A DNA stretch of 64,000 nucleotides from Heterotrichella gracilis (GCA_032358255.1 JAULBX010023741.1:1-64000), one strand, 5' to 3'. Numbered from the stretch's first letter, positions 53,935 through 64,000 are shown. The notes: generated by a model not told the origin, from the sequence alone. Program-made: numbers and translations.

Positions 53935-54384
53935 GGCGAGGTGAAGTTTATGTCGTGTTTCCGGGGATACCCCCCCCTGCCCCAAGTTTCCCCCGTCCAG
54001 TTGGTTGGTCAGTCTTGGAATGAAAGGCCTGCACCTTGCTAGGCAGTGCCTACCATGACTACGAACGTCTAGGGTGGTGGTGCGAGGCTTTAAAGCCCAT
54101 TTACGACAAGAAAGGCCATGGAAAGGCCTGACTGGTTGGGTGTGGGGTCCCAAGGGTTCATAATACACATTGAAGCCTGGGAAATCGAAATCAATTAACA
54201 AATCATTTTAATAGATATATGATTATTAAATGCTTATATTGCCATTTATTAAATGCGTATAATTACTTTCCACACTGGAAATATTCAACCAATTAGGGAC
54301 TGACCAACCAACTTCCCCCCCCCCTTTCCCGTCCTCCTTTGAGCCACAATGTCCCCGGAAACACGACATCAACTTCACCCCGCC
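53935..54384 (+). mobile_element. Harbinger-like MITE, second full copy (450 bp)
   Basis: TIR GGCGAGGTGAAG ... CTTCACCCCGCC, flanked by TAA (left) and TAG (right). Same length as the copy at 47179 and alignable throughout. It lies in the RLK2-RLK3 spacer. Confidence 0.88.
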
Positions 54385-54389
54385 TAGTA

Positions 54390-55347
54390 ATAAAAGAAAT
54401 TACGCTCTGTAGTATCCCGTGCTATTTTGCAAGGGAGGTTTAATTGAAGGTTATCCTTCTGAATTACTGAATTCTTATCATTTGAATCGACAGAATACCA
54501 ACAAGGTCTTTAAGATAATATTCTTTTATTGTGAAATCATGCAGTTCGAGCTGCTCACAATGTATTTATATCAATGTGTTTATATTCCTCGTGTGCATGC
54601 AGTCATCTTTACCACTTCACTATATATATCACGATCAGGTTCAGCCTCCCCCCCGGTGGGCCTAGCTTCGCCCTCACTGCATGAATCATTCACTCCGTCA
54701 TGCATGTTGCCTATGGCTGATGTTTTTTCTCAGTAGGGAATCGATTGTTTAAATTCCATCATTAAATGCAATTATAACCATTAAGTACAAATACAAAAAC
54801 ATAATGACAATTTCCAGGCTTGAAAAACAGGCAATATCTTGATCCCATTTGTAACATGGGCCATAACGCCTCTATAGCCGTGTACAGAGCCTCCTAAATA
54901 TCTGCAATGAAATGTAATCAGAGTGATTTAATTTACCCACAGAGAAAACTTGTTAAGGAAACTGACAACAATATGTAATTATAAATCTGCCATGCGAGGA
55001 CAAATGTGATAAAGGAATGAATGATAACCAATGCCAAAGAGGTGATATGGCATATTATGGCACACCAACCGTTGTGGGCATGGAAAGTCAGCTTGGCTGG
55101 GAAAATGTGATAAGTGGGACCAAACTCGTCCTGGTATGGAAAATGTTTTTAACATTATATGGCAGATCTTAATGGCCCAAACAAAATATATTCTCAATCC
55201 ATTTCAATTAAGCTTGAAAAACATTTCCCTAAGTCCGTCAACTTGTCCTGATAGCTGGTATAGCTGGCGATAGCCCAGCCACCTGACACGCTTTGTCCCG
55301 CCCAGCCCGCAAAACACACGCCACGCATATATGTGCCAGGCACATGC
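54390..55347. other. Spacer and RLK3 3' flank
   Basis: No gene is supported. From ~55080 (GGAAAGTCAGCTTGGCTGGGAAAA) it aligns with the 3' flanks of the other kinase genes. Confidence 0.4.
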
Positions 55348-56586
55348 TCACTCTCTGGCCTGTCGAAATTCTTGTTCAATCTCGTCTGCAATTTGCTTTG
55401 CTGATGGGCGCTGCTGAGGGTCATTGTCGATGCAGCGTTTGTACAGGTCAACAAACCACTTGGGGCGCTCCTCGGGCACCCTGCACATAAACAATACACA
55501 TTTTTGTGATTACTCCATGACCCTACAATTTTCACCTACGCCCCTAAACCCCAACACCGTGCCCTGCAAACCAAAGGCCTTACCTGATGCCCCTGGTCTT
55601 CCCACGCACTGGCATTTCCCCCGTGGCAATCTCCCACATAACCACCCCGTAGCTGTAGATGTCAGCCTTCTCGTCATACTTTGTGCTTGGAGAAATGCCC
55701 AATAATTCGTTGAAGAGCTCAGGCGCGGCCCACGCAAAGGTGCCAGCAGCGCCCTCCAAATAGATGTATGTGTGGTCCTTCACGCGCGCAATGCCAACGT
55801 CTGCGATCTTGGCCGTGACGGATAAGCCACCCGTAAGGAGCACATTGTGGCTCTTGAGGTCGAGGTGCACAATGTCGTGGCTGTGCAGGTAGTGCAGGCC
55901 GCGAGCAATGTGCAGCGCAACGGAGAGGCCACTGCAGGCATCAAATGGGTGGTGTTAGGTGGGCAATTGCACGGTGCAAAGTGCTATGGGCATGTGAAGC
56001 AAATTAGTGACGTGCAACTCACAATCAATCGAGTTTCATGTACCTCCCTTGCACATTTTTCATTTCATAAGCTTTCATTGCAGCTGTAACAAACTTCGCT
56101 AGCGTGGCAAAATGCACAATGCCTTATCGTGGCCCCTGGTCAGGTAGAACCCAGAGGAGAGGACATAGGAATCACGGGAGAGGATTGCATAGGACTGTGA
56201 ACTCTGTGTATTTCACAGGTAATCATTGCAACTTCACGCCCACTAAATTGGGGGGATGTTGATCGAGGGTTAGCTAGTGCCAGGGTTGTTAGTATGTATA
56301 TTTATAAACACTCTCCCGCTAGCGGCCAACGCCGCACTTACTGCTTGTGCCTGAAGTCAGGATTGGGCAACGCATGGAATAGATCGCCCCCCGCCATGTA
56401 TTCGGTGACCAACATGACGCCGAGATCATCCTTCGAACACACACCCAGGAACAATACAATGTTTGGGTCGCGGCAGCCCTTGAGTATCGCGACCTCTTTC
56501 AAAAACTTGGCGCACTGCTTCTCACTCTGGTCTATAAGCACCTTGACTGCGACCTCTGTCACGCCGCCTTTCTTTCCCTTGTAGAC
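55348..56586 (-). CDS. RLK3 exons 10-12: TKL kinase domain
   Basis: Exons are 56586-56342 (VAVKVL Lys, EYMAGGDLFHALPNP), 55931-55584 (HLDLKSHNVLL, KIADVGIARV, GTFAWAAPELF, EIATGEMPVRG) and 55480-55348 (VPEERPKWFVDLYKRC, stop TGA). Lengths of 245, 348 and 133 bases equal those of RLK1 and RLK2. The intron between the first two (56.0-56.3 kb) is highly similar to that of RLK2, showing that these two are the most recent pair in the kinase half. Confidence 0.92.
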
Positions 56587-59500
56587 CTGGAGGCAATGGC
56601 ATGATGATAAAGTATTGCGGGTAAACGTTTCATTGAATTGTATTAATTTAATTGCAAGGGTTAGTTAGTTAGTTAGTTAGTTACATGCATTCCAGCAATA
56701 CAGCCAGATCAGCAGTCGGTCTTGCACATGCGGCGCCACGCAGCTCTTTCCTGGCACTGTTTGAACCACTTATTGATCCCACGCGACTTGAGGTCCTGCT
56801 GGAGTAAGTCAGCCCACGTGGCCCTTGGCTTACCTACCCCCTTTGCCCCCTCTACCCTACCAAACACCATACATTTAGGAACCCTATCGTCTGATAAACG
56901 TCCTAATTGTCCCAACCAGCGTAGCCTAATGTCCCTGAGTTTGTCACTTATGCTTTGTTGCCCACACTTGCTAAATACAACGGAACTAGGGGTGTGCACC
57001 AACCTAGAAACCCCACACAGAGCCCTTAAACAACTATTTTGAATTACCTCTAATCTAGCAAGTTGTGGCTGCCTAATAATTGCAAGGGTTGGTGATGCAC
57101 TAATCAGCCTGCGCAAGCTGCTAGGGCGCTTGGCATTCAAACATGCATGTTTTCCTTTGTTTTATAGACTATGACTTGGTCGATGTATGTAGGAACCTTG
57201 CATGATAATATATGCTGCGGCGGGGGGCAGATGTCAAGTATGCCCTGGCCACAATATATCTATATATGTGCTGGCCACAATATATAGATATAATTATCTG
57301 CCATAAATCTAATTATGTGCCAAAAAGCTTGATCTAATTATCAAGCTTAGGTAAATTAGATCAAGCCATAGATTAAGCTTCATCTAATTTATTTAATATT
57401 TTATTATATTAACCTTCACAGACAGGTTACAAAATCTAATTTCTTTTTTGATATAAATAATATAAAAAATAAATTAGATTTATTTAATTTAAATGATCTA
57501 ACCATGCAGATATTTAGATATGGTGCGATATCTAAATAACGCAGGATTATAGATATATTGTGGCCAGGACATACTTGACATCTGCCCCCGCCGGCGCCGC
57601 AGCATTTATTATCATGCAAGGATTATAGATATATTGTGGTGAAGGTGCTGGCAATGGCCACTTAGGCCACTTGAGCTGGCGTCACAATGCATTATATTTT
57701 TTAGGTATCATACCTTAAAATACTATCAACTATGCAAAAAATAAGTGAATCACTTACGCAACGAGAAAGTAAAAATGTCTTGATAGCTGGTGCTTAATGC
57801 GTGGCGTGGCAATGCCTGCCAGAAATCAATTGTGATTTCTAGCGGCTACAAACTACTGCAACGGCATAAACGGCACATGTGTAGAGGATGGGAACGAACA
57901 CACCTACCCGCACCACATGGTGAGCACCACCGCATCATGATGCGCAAACAGGGATGCGTACCTTGCCAAAGTTTCCTCCTCCCAATTCAAAGTAAGAGCC
58001 GTCCGACTTGCGTACGATTTCGATGTGGTCTGCGGCAATCATCCAGTCCAGTGAGGATATTTTGGGGAGGTCGACGAGGTTGGTGCTGGACGTAGGTGCA
58101 TCTGTCGTCCGCCCGCTGCCCACGCCATTTGTGCGGACGGCGCTAGCATAGGCAACGGCGGCGCGTTGGAACAGTTCAGAGGGCAGGGGCTCGCTAGCAG
58201 TGCTCGGTGTGTACAACGTGCGACCACTTAGGGCATTGGAAGACTGCTCGTCCCCATTGGTACTGTCGACAGCTACAGGAGTGAGGACAATGGGGGAGCC
58301 GCTGCCAATGGCCGACAACACAGGGGAGGGGCTCCTGTGTATGCGTAGTACGCTACTAGTGGAAGTATCACTAGCTGGGGTAACAGGGTTGGAATTGGAG
58401 ATGGGGGGCTGGCTGCTCCATGAGTTGGCCCTGGCTGATTCCACATCAACAACATCGGCTTGCCTCTCTAGCCCCTTTGATGGGTTCTGTTCGCTGTTGC
58501 CTCGCTTGTGTCGTCGATAGCAGGAGAGCAGCACGGCCGCAAACACTGCAGCGCATACTCCGGCAATTACACCTGTGCGGTGGGAGGGTGGGATTGTAGA
58601 TTATGTATTATTGTGAATGCTGCATGGCCACATGGCAAAAGGAGTAAGCCGATGCCAAAATGTGTTTCTGCAATATTGTACTCTCTTGATCTTCCTGGAT
58701 CCGGAGATCAATATGCGCGAAGTGCAATGATGCCCTCTTCACTATCCCTAAACTAATAATTGTAGTTCCCCACATGCAAAATGCCCATGTGGTTTAAATG
58801 AAATGTAATTTGGAGGCAATGTCGCCAGCGTGACATGTATTTGATTGCAAGTATTGCAAGTTTGGAGCCAGCATGGTTATCAGTGCACATATGGAGTGAT
58901 ATACATTGCTGCCCTGGCTATAGCTACTTGCGTTGGCTACCTGCCCTCTCACCTAAGATTGCACCCATTGAGCTGCTAAAGCCGCCACCATTGCTGGGGC
59001 TTTTGGCGGGGGGAGAAGGGGGGAACGGGGTTCCTTGTTGGCCATTGAGAATGTCGGAGGGTGAGGGTGGGCTGGTGGGTTGTGGCATTGGCATTGCCGT
59101 AACTGCCGCCAATGGGTACAAGGGGCCAGGGTCAAGCGCTGGGGCTTTGAATGGAGGGGCGAGTGTGCCTGTAGTAAGGAAGGAAGGGTGGTACCGTGGA
59201 TGATGATGGTGGTATTTATTATGATAATGATAGTAACCAATAAAATAGTATTTCCAAATATTGTTTCATGAAACAATAATATGTGACACCAGTGGAGAAG
59301 CTTGATAGCCAAGGAACTACTTGATATAAGCAGTAAGTTTATGATATGCATTTCAATTTGACTGTCCGCTTCAATTGCACATCAGAGACCAACATCAGAA
59401 TAGGGTTATTGAATTACAAGGAAATATTTTAGTGTCATCAGTAGTAAACGAGGAGTTGGGTTGAGTTGAGTTCGTGTAGCCTAACTAATTCATAGTTGTT

Positions 59501-62500
59501 TAAGTAAGCGAGGAGCATCCTTGCAACATCACCTCCAACAGCCTAATGAGGGTTGGCTCCCTCGTGACTCCCTCAAAATTCTTGTAAATTTCTGTCATAA
59601 TTAAAAACAGGAAAATATAAATATTGCAACATGTATTATATTATGCCCTTATTCCTCGTGCGTGTGTACTTGTCTGTGTGTGAGCCGTACCTAATTTAAT
59701 ATACAGCCCGTCGCAACTTGATTCCGACCCTGATCGTGATCCCCATGCACTCTTGGGTCGGATTGTGTTCTTAAGGTATCCAATCGTGTTGAAACCTTTA
59801 CAGTATTCCGTGATGTTGCACGTGTCAGCAAAGATGGACAGGTGATCACTGATTGGAGTTCCTGGAGGTATGTCATACCCAAAACTGTCCTTGTTGAGGT
59901 TGAACTTGTACCCAGGGACTTCACAGCCTGCAACAAAGATCGCAATATTCCACGTCATCCTTAATGTGTATGTGGCATGTGCCTCTACAAGTACAAGTAG
60001 TGGCACAAAAGCATGCTGGGAGTGTGTACATATGAAGAATTTGGGGGAAAGGGGTTATGGCACCTCAAGAAAACATCGCCGTGATGCACTTGCATATGAT
60101 ATGCACATATTAATAACCGGCAAGAAGCACAACAATTACAACCAATAGAGGGCACTTACTGTTCTTCACGTACAATCCACTGCACTCAGATGTTGTGTTT
60201 GAAAACGGTATCGTAATGAAGTTGCTTTGTCCTGAAACTTTGTATTTCATAACCATATCACCATCCATTGAACTGAACCCTCTGCAGTCAAAAATTGAGG
60301 CACACGTGGACGCAATAGCAGCGATCCTGTCATTCTTGGCAATCGTTGTTTCCATGTCATACCCTACGCTGTTCTCGCCCTTGTGAAATTTGAAGCCATC
60401 AACATTGGGACAATCTGCCAGTGTCACAGACAAGGAGCTCAGAAGATCAAGTGCGATACAAGTTGTTTCAGATGATGGTGATTGCAGATAATGTGGGCAC
60501 ATGGGTAACCGACGGTTTGGGTTGTGATGCCGTTATGACTATACTTTTGCATAACTAAATCCAATCGGTGGGTCAAAGGGATCGGAGCATAACTAAATCC
60601 TCGAGACACATTGTAAGAGATTGCAAATGCTCGTGAGGTGAACCACCCAAACAAGACTATTTAGAACGTGTAGGTGTTAGCAAACAAAGCGACCACTTGG
60701 ACTGCAAAGGATTGTTGCTTTGCGTCGCTCATAGCAGCTTAGTGCTACACTAAGCGCATTAGCCTACGCACAAAAGAGGTACAAGGACAGAATGCATGCC
60801 ACGATGCTTGGCAAGGTTACCGTGCATGCAAGACCTGAGCAACACGAATGGATGATTGGACACCGCTGCAGCCGTGCTGTGAATGCCATCTCTGCGCAAG
60901 ATTACTTGTTATTGCACCTGTACTACCAGAAAAGGCATGGATGTATGTTATAATATCATTGATGTAGGGTATGTAGGGATGTGTGAGTGCGTGTATTGTC
61001 TTTGTAACTCCATGCCATTCATGCCAATTCCCCAGCCTCCCAAGCCCCCAACAAACGAGACAAACCCTTAACCCTCAGCAGAAATTACCTGGATCGGGCG
61101 AGGGTGGGCTGGTGGGTTGTGGCATTGGCAATGGGCCTATGGGTCGAGGGGCGAGCGCGGGTGTGGGTCCTGTAGCAAGGAAGGAGGGGAATATCGTGGA
61201 TGATGATGGTGGTTATTAATAAATGATGATGATGATAGCATCCAAACAGATGATAGTAAAAATATATGTGGCCTCCATGGGGGAGCTTGACAGCCAGGAA
61301 CCACTATATCAAGCAAATAATTTGTACCACAGGTCTTGTACTATGGGCGCAAGAAGAAAATTGCACACGTAAATTAGTGTACATGGTGCGAACCAGTGGC
61401 CCCCCGAATCCAGCCTAGTGCGTCCCCTTTCATTCTTTTACACATGGTGACAAGTGGGGTGATATTGTACAACATTTGACGTTTATTCTTTCCGAGGCAG
61501 ACAGGGTAGAAATCACTAGATTTAGGATAAGGTAGATAAGGGGCCTAAATAACCTGAGAATTGAATAGATGCCATAGACCAGGAGGACTTTAATATAATC
61601 ACTGATATATCAAAGTCCTCCTGCATAGACCAACACTATAATCTTATAAACCAGAAATGTAATTTGTATACCGTATATTTAATTACAACAGTTACGTTTC
61701 CAATGTTACAGGGTTATGGATGTCGAGAAGTCCTACCAATACGTTGATACTTACAGGTGCTACAACCATGGATGCTAGCAAAATGCATGTGCGGAACTCT
61801 TATACTCCATACCCTTACCACTGCAGACCACGGTTGGCAGGCTGGCCACCATTGTCGGAGCCACCCCGCATGCACTGCCCACGTAATCGGATAGCCACTG
61901 CGTATCGTTCAGGTGATTAGACCTGAACCAAGTGCACATGGGCCGGCAGAGTTTTGGAAGTGGCACCGTCATGGTATTCCAAAGGATCTGGGTGCCATCG
62001 CCGCAGGTGCTCCCTCCAAAGTAGATGTAGGTATCTGAGCCTAAACCCTTGCAGAGGGCACAGAGGGCTGGATCTCTGTTGCCTTGTACTCCGAAGTGGG
62101 TGAGGCTGGCAGCTGGCACGCAGCCTGCGAGACAGTGGTTCCATATCGCAAAACGGCACATCATACACGTCGCTGTTTGAGGTGTAGGGTTGGATTTAGG
62201 GTTCCAGTGGTTCCACATCACATGATAACGCAGTTTCGCTGCGCCCAAGTGGGCTCACTGAATACAAAGTTGTTCAAGTTCTATGAATCCTCAAGATGCA
62301 TACTGAGTGGTTCAGGTTTTGTGTATGCTCACGCAAAAGTGTTTTTGTGCGCACCTTGGCTGTCAATGGGGATTTCTGTGTTTGTGTGTGTGCTCACCTG
62401 GTGTACCTGATGCTCCCAATGAGGACTTGCCAAGAAGGGAAGGTGGCAGTGGTGTAGGTGGTGGTGACGATGGTAGTGGGGATGGTGGCTTTGGTGATTG

Positions 62501-63935
62501 TGGTGGGTTTGGTGGTGGTATAGGTGGTAGCGGCTTTGGTGACTTTGGTGACGGTGGTGATGATGGTATGGTTAGCATAGACCGGACGCTGACTGCAACG
62601 GGGAGGATGACAGGTAAATACTGGGGCATGCTGGACGCCTGCAGGCAACTTGGTGTAGATACCCTGTTAGGGCTGAAAATCCCCTGTCAAGGACCATACA
62701 AACACAATCCATGCAGAAGGCATATAAGGAAACAAGTTGGAAGCAAACACTTTTGCTTGTCAGGTGAGGAGATCGGAAAAGCACCCTTGAAGTTTGTATT
62801 GTAATTTGACTGGGAGTTGGTTCAGAGCTAGGAGGTGGTGCACTAGGTGAGCAACAGCTTGGACCCATTTCACAATTTCCTGCCTCCTCAAATTTAGGGT
62901 CTTGGGTCAAATACTTTAATCTCTCTGCTGTATGTGTGTAGGGTTAACTGCAAATTTGGCTGCATTGCTGGCATGCAAGTAGCTAACCTTTACTATTAGC
63001 TTTAAAAAGTAAGCACTGGGACTGTGAGGTGGCTGGCGACTGGGAGGTGGTGCGCCAGGTGAGCAATAGCTTGGGCCCGTGCCGCATTCACCCGCCTCGT
63101 TGAAGCACTGCCCCTGTGAGAGCAGGTGTGGCGAGCACTGGACGCTTCTGACCTCCCCACAGCCGCACCAGGGGTAGGAGATGGTCTTGCAGGAGATATT
63201 ACTATTACTTTAATAATTTATACCTACTGCACACCATGCTTTGATATATATAATTTATGTTGATGTTATATACTCACTGTATACTTTTATTTATTACTTT
63301 GATAAATTTATTTATTGCGAGCCACCCACCTGCCGCGCTAGTGCAAGGGGTGCACCGCCCGCACGTGACTGCGCACCACCCGTACTTCTTCACGCTGGGG
63401 TTGGCGTTTGCAGGATCCTCCCACCAACCTTGATCGTCGCACCTCCCACTAGTGGTTTTCTGCAACACATTGCAGAGTTTTATAAAGATTTCGGCCAAAT
63501 ATAAACTGAATGCCCATGGCCCCGCCACACATACAACATAAATATGGCAATATGTGACTGCACAGCTGTCTCAAAGTGGCCTCTAGTCCCAAAGAACCTC
63601 CCTAGGATTTCCACCCACGTGCATAGGTTTCCTTTGCCTTTGGGAGGAAGATACTTACCCATTAGATGCCAAACCGTAGGTAATGCGTCCATGGGCGCCT
63701 TGCCAACTGGATTATGGAGAATTACCCCGCAGGGCAGAACAAGTTGTATGCATGCCACCACCACTACCTCGGCATCATGCCATTAGTATTCCTTGGGCCC
63801 CACCTCTGTTTCGCAGCTCCGACAACTCCGGGGCTGAAAGTCTTTGCACGGCGGCTCGCATGTGAGGCACCATCCGCCAGCCACACATGCCAGTGCCACA
63901 ACCAGCGCCAGGGACAGGCTTGTATGATCGTTCAT
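55348..63935 (-). CDS. RLK3: receptor-like TKL kinase with two PAN/Apple-like modules
   Basis: The proposed exons on the minus strand are 63935-63804, 63459-63330, 62592-62407, 62124-61819, 61169-61089, 60414-60160, 59927-59691, 59168-58953, 58572-57962, 56586-56342, 55931-55584 and 55480-55348. They give 959 residues with all junctions GT-AG and in phase. The order is signal peptide, ShK-like module, long P1 linker, six-Cys module, short P2a, PAN 1 (about 279-363), PAN 2 (364-442), P2b, TM helix, juxtamembrane segment (shorter, ~180 residues) and kinase. A hevein-like exon at about 63020-63195 is decayed and left out because no in-phase acceptor is seen. PAN/Apple folds bind proteins or carbohydrates; the ligand here is unknown. 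A LINE-B fragment and a TIR MITE sit in the intron before the kinase core. Confidence 0.7.
56650..57150 (-). mobile_element. LINE family B 3'-end fragment with TTAG tail
   Basis: A minus-strand frame (57140-56709) of 143 residues is a LINE C-terminus: LARLEVIQNSCLRALCGV, RLRWLGQLGRLSDDRVPKCM, GKPRATWADLLQQDLKSRGI and ERAAWRRMC. The 3' tail is a (TTAG)n/(GTTA)n microsatellite at about 56660-56686. No RT core is present, so it is 5'-truncated. It lies in the RLK3 intron between the membrane exon and the first kinase exon. Confidence 0.85.
57196..57621. mobile_element. TIR MITE, ~426 bp
   Basis: Left end CCTTGCATGATAATATATGC and right end (reverse complement) CCTTGCATGATAATAAATGC. The arms match for ~70 bases through GGGGCAGATGTCAAGTATG and CCTGGCCACAATATATCTATA. 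The interior is very AT-rich with further palindromes (AAGCTTGATCTAATTATCAAGCTT). No frame is present. It is not related to the Harbinger-like MITE. The bases just outside the right end repeat ATTATAGATATATTGTGG from inside it. Confidence 0.9.
57962..58572 (-). CDS. RLK3 exon 9: transmembrane helix and juxtamembrane segment
   Basis: 611-base exon, phase 1 in and 0 out. The helix VIAGVCAAVFAAVLLSCY is followed by RRHKRGNSEQN. The kinase start is SLDWMIAADHIEIVRKSDGS with loop LGGGNFGK. It is about 110 residues shorter than in RLK1. Confidence 0.83.
58953..59168 (-). CDS. RLK3 exon 8: Pro-rich linker P2b
   Basis: 216-base phase 1-1 exon encoding MPMPQPTSPPSPSDILNGQQ, TPFPPSPPAKSPSNGGG, SSMGAIL. 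It is the closest relative of RLK1 P2. Confidence 0.78.
   Translation of the reverse strand, partial: AHSPLHSKPQRLTLAPCTHWRQLRQCQCHNPPAHPHPPTFSMANKEPRSPLLPPPKAPAMVAALAAQWVQS
59340..59585 (+). mobile_element. LINE family A 3'-end fragment in an RLK3 intron
   Basis: GCATTTCAATTTGACTGTCCGCTTC...AACATCACCTCCAACAGCCTAATGAGGGTTGGCTCCCTCGTGACTC corresponds to 27.48-27.69 kb and to the reverse complement of 6.45-6.68 kb. Confidence 0.75.
59691..59927 (-). CDS. RLK3 exon 7: PAN/Apple-like module 2
   Basis: 237-base phase 1-1 exon. It has GCEVPGYKFNLNKDSFGYDI, DTCNITEYCKGFNTIGYLKN and SSCDGLYIKL. All four Cys positions and the GY-K/F-F, GFNT and GLY motifs match module 1. Confidence 0.75.
   Translation of the reverse strand, partial: AVKSLGTSSTSTRTVLGMTYLQELQSVITCPSLLTRATSRNTVKVSTRLDTLRTQSDPRVHGDHDQGRNQVATGCILN
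60160..60414 (-). CDS. RLK3 exon 6: PAN/Apple-like module 1
   Basis: 255-base phase 1-1 exon (acceptor CACTGGCAG, donor AAGAACA|GTAAGT). It has DCPNVDGFKFHKGENSVGYD, STCASIFDCRGFSS, and TSECSGLYVKN at the end. The C-x2-x-GF/YKF start, DC-x-GF-x-S/T centre and C-x-GLYVK end are a PAN-like arrangement. Confidence 0.72.
61089..61169 (-). CDS. RLK3 exon 5: short Pro-rich linker P2a
   Basis: 81-base phase 1-1 exon (CTTGCTACAG ... GATCCAG|GTAATT) encoding PIGPLPMPQPTSPPSPDP. It is a truncated copy of P2 with a new donor inside the original exon. Confidence 0.65.
61430..61535 (+). mobile_element. LINE family A 3'-end fragment
   Basis: GACAAGTGGGGTGATATTGTACAACATTTGACG...GACAGGGTAGAAATCACTAGATTTAGGATA matches the reverse complement of 6.80-6.89 kb. 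It sits upstream of P2a at a position comparable to the LINE-A fragment upstream of RLK1 P2. Confidence 0.75.
61819..62124 (-). CDS. RLK3 exon 4: six-Cys module
   Basis: 306-base phase 1-1 exon with donor AGTG|GTAAGG. It has GCVPAASLTHFGVQGN, DPALCALCKGLGSDTYIYFG, CGDGTQILW, CTWFRSNHLND, YVGSACGVAPTMV and LPTVVCSG. It has one extra CALC pair and one extra Cys (LCRPMC) relative to RLK1 and RLK2. Confidence 0.8.
62407..62592 (-). CDS. RLK3 exon 3: Pro-rich linker P1, expanded
   Basis: 186-base phase 1-1 exon (CCCGTTGCAG ... GCATCAG|GTACAC) encoding repeats of SPKPL/SPKPPSPLP type and ending PSLLGKSSLGAS. It is twice the length of RLK1 P1, through SPKSPKP repeat growth. Confidence 0.7.
62800..62910 (-). 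pseudogene. Second, half-length decayed hevein copy in RLK3
   Basis: The frame FEEAGNCEMGPSCCSPSAPP aligns to the C-terminal half of the hevein exon (EAGECGTGPSYCSPSAPS). The N-terminal Cys half is missing. It parallels the decayed copy at 28.88-29.08 kb in RLK1. Confidence 0.6.
63015..63195 (-). pseudogene. Decayed hevein exon in RLK3
   Basis: Encodes YPWCGCGEVRSVQCSP and GQCFNEAGECGTGPSYCSPG, aligning to RLK1 exon 4. The CC pair has become CF, and the only upstream AG sites join in the wrong phase with the ShK exon. It is probably skipped in the transcript; RLK3 stays in frame without it because both neighbouring junctions are phase 1. Confidence 0.6.
63330..63459 (-). CDS. RLK3 exon 2: ShK-like Cys module
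   Basis: 130 bases, phase 0 to 1. GRCDDQGWWEDPANANPSVK, YGWCAVTCGRCTPC. Nearly identical to RLK1. Confidence 0.75.
63804..63935 (-). CDS. RLK3 exon 1: signal peptide
   Basis: Starts MNDHTSLSLALVVALACVAG and is followed by GWCLTCEPPCKDFQP. The donor is ACAGAG|GTGGGG in phase 0. An in-frame Met four codons upstream (MSRA) is possible. Confidence 0.72.
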
Positions 63936-64000
63936 GGCCCTTGACATGTGCCCAAATGTATGTCTTGCTTCAAACTCTTGCAAGACCTGCAGGGCACGAG

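Noticed and set aside
62015-62600. Plus-strand Gly-rich frame across 62.3-62.8 kb as a glycine-rich protein gene
   Set aside because: It is the complement of the RLK3 Pro-rich exon P1. The minus strand has matching splice sites and a conserved frame in the paralogues.

Overview
The window looks like nuclear DNA of a eukaryote, most likely a green alga (Chlorophyta; class not determinable). The grounds are GT-AG introns throughout, short exons in long introns, serine/proline-rich extracellular linkers, and TKL-type kinases with the HLDLKS/ADVG signature that I associate with chlorophyte kinases. There are no bacterial-style operons, tRNAs, rRNAs or CRISPR arrays. One assembly gap of 100 N lies at 43611-43710. 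Gene models were assembled by hand from splice signals, reading phase and comparison between paralogues; none has been checked against transcripts.

Layout. 0.1-0.75 kb and 21.0-21.9 kb hold two copies of a duplicated segment containing the last exon of a basic Pro/Ala-rich protein. 1.8-3.0 kb (+) is a two-exon Gly/Ala-rich hydrophobic protein. 4.0-8.3 kb holds two decayed LINEs on the minus strand. 11.4-17.35 kb (+) is a six-exon gene for a secreted protein with a coiled coil and three beta-type repeats, each repeat on its own exon. 17.4-21 kb is gene-poor and carries LINE and other repeat fragments.

23.8-63.9 kb (-) is the centre of interest: three tandem paralogous receptor-like kinase genes (RLK1 23782-31682, RLK2 38575-52118, RLK3 55348-63935), plus an orphan last exon of a fourth at 34926-35121. 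All three share a signal peptide, a ShK-like Cys module, Pro-rich linkers, an unrecognised six-Cys module, one transmembrane helix, a long Ser/Thr/Pro-rich juxtamembrane segment and a TKL kinase domain. They differ in the ligand-binding insert: RLK1 has two hevein-type chitin-binding (ChtBD1) exons, RLK2 has two LysM exons, and RLK3 has two PAN/Apple-like exons. All exons between the ShK exon and the membrane exon are bounded by phase-1 introns, so modules can be added or removed without breaking frame. In RLK2 and RLK3 the variable pair is bracketed by two copies of the same Pro-rich exon.

The working model is a locus that swaps extracellular sugar-binding modules onto a constant non-RD kinase by phase 1-1 exon shuffling and unequal recombination. 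Chitin/GlcNAc-type sensing by RLK1 and RLK2 is inferred from the domain families only. The introns and spacers contain LINE 3' ends, a 450-bp Harbinger-like MITE family, a TIR element of about 1.9 kb and a TIR MITE of about 426 bp. These give a relative order of events.
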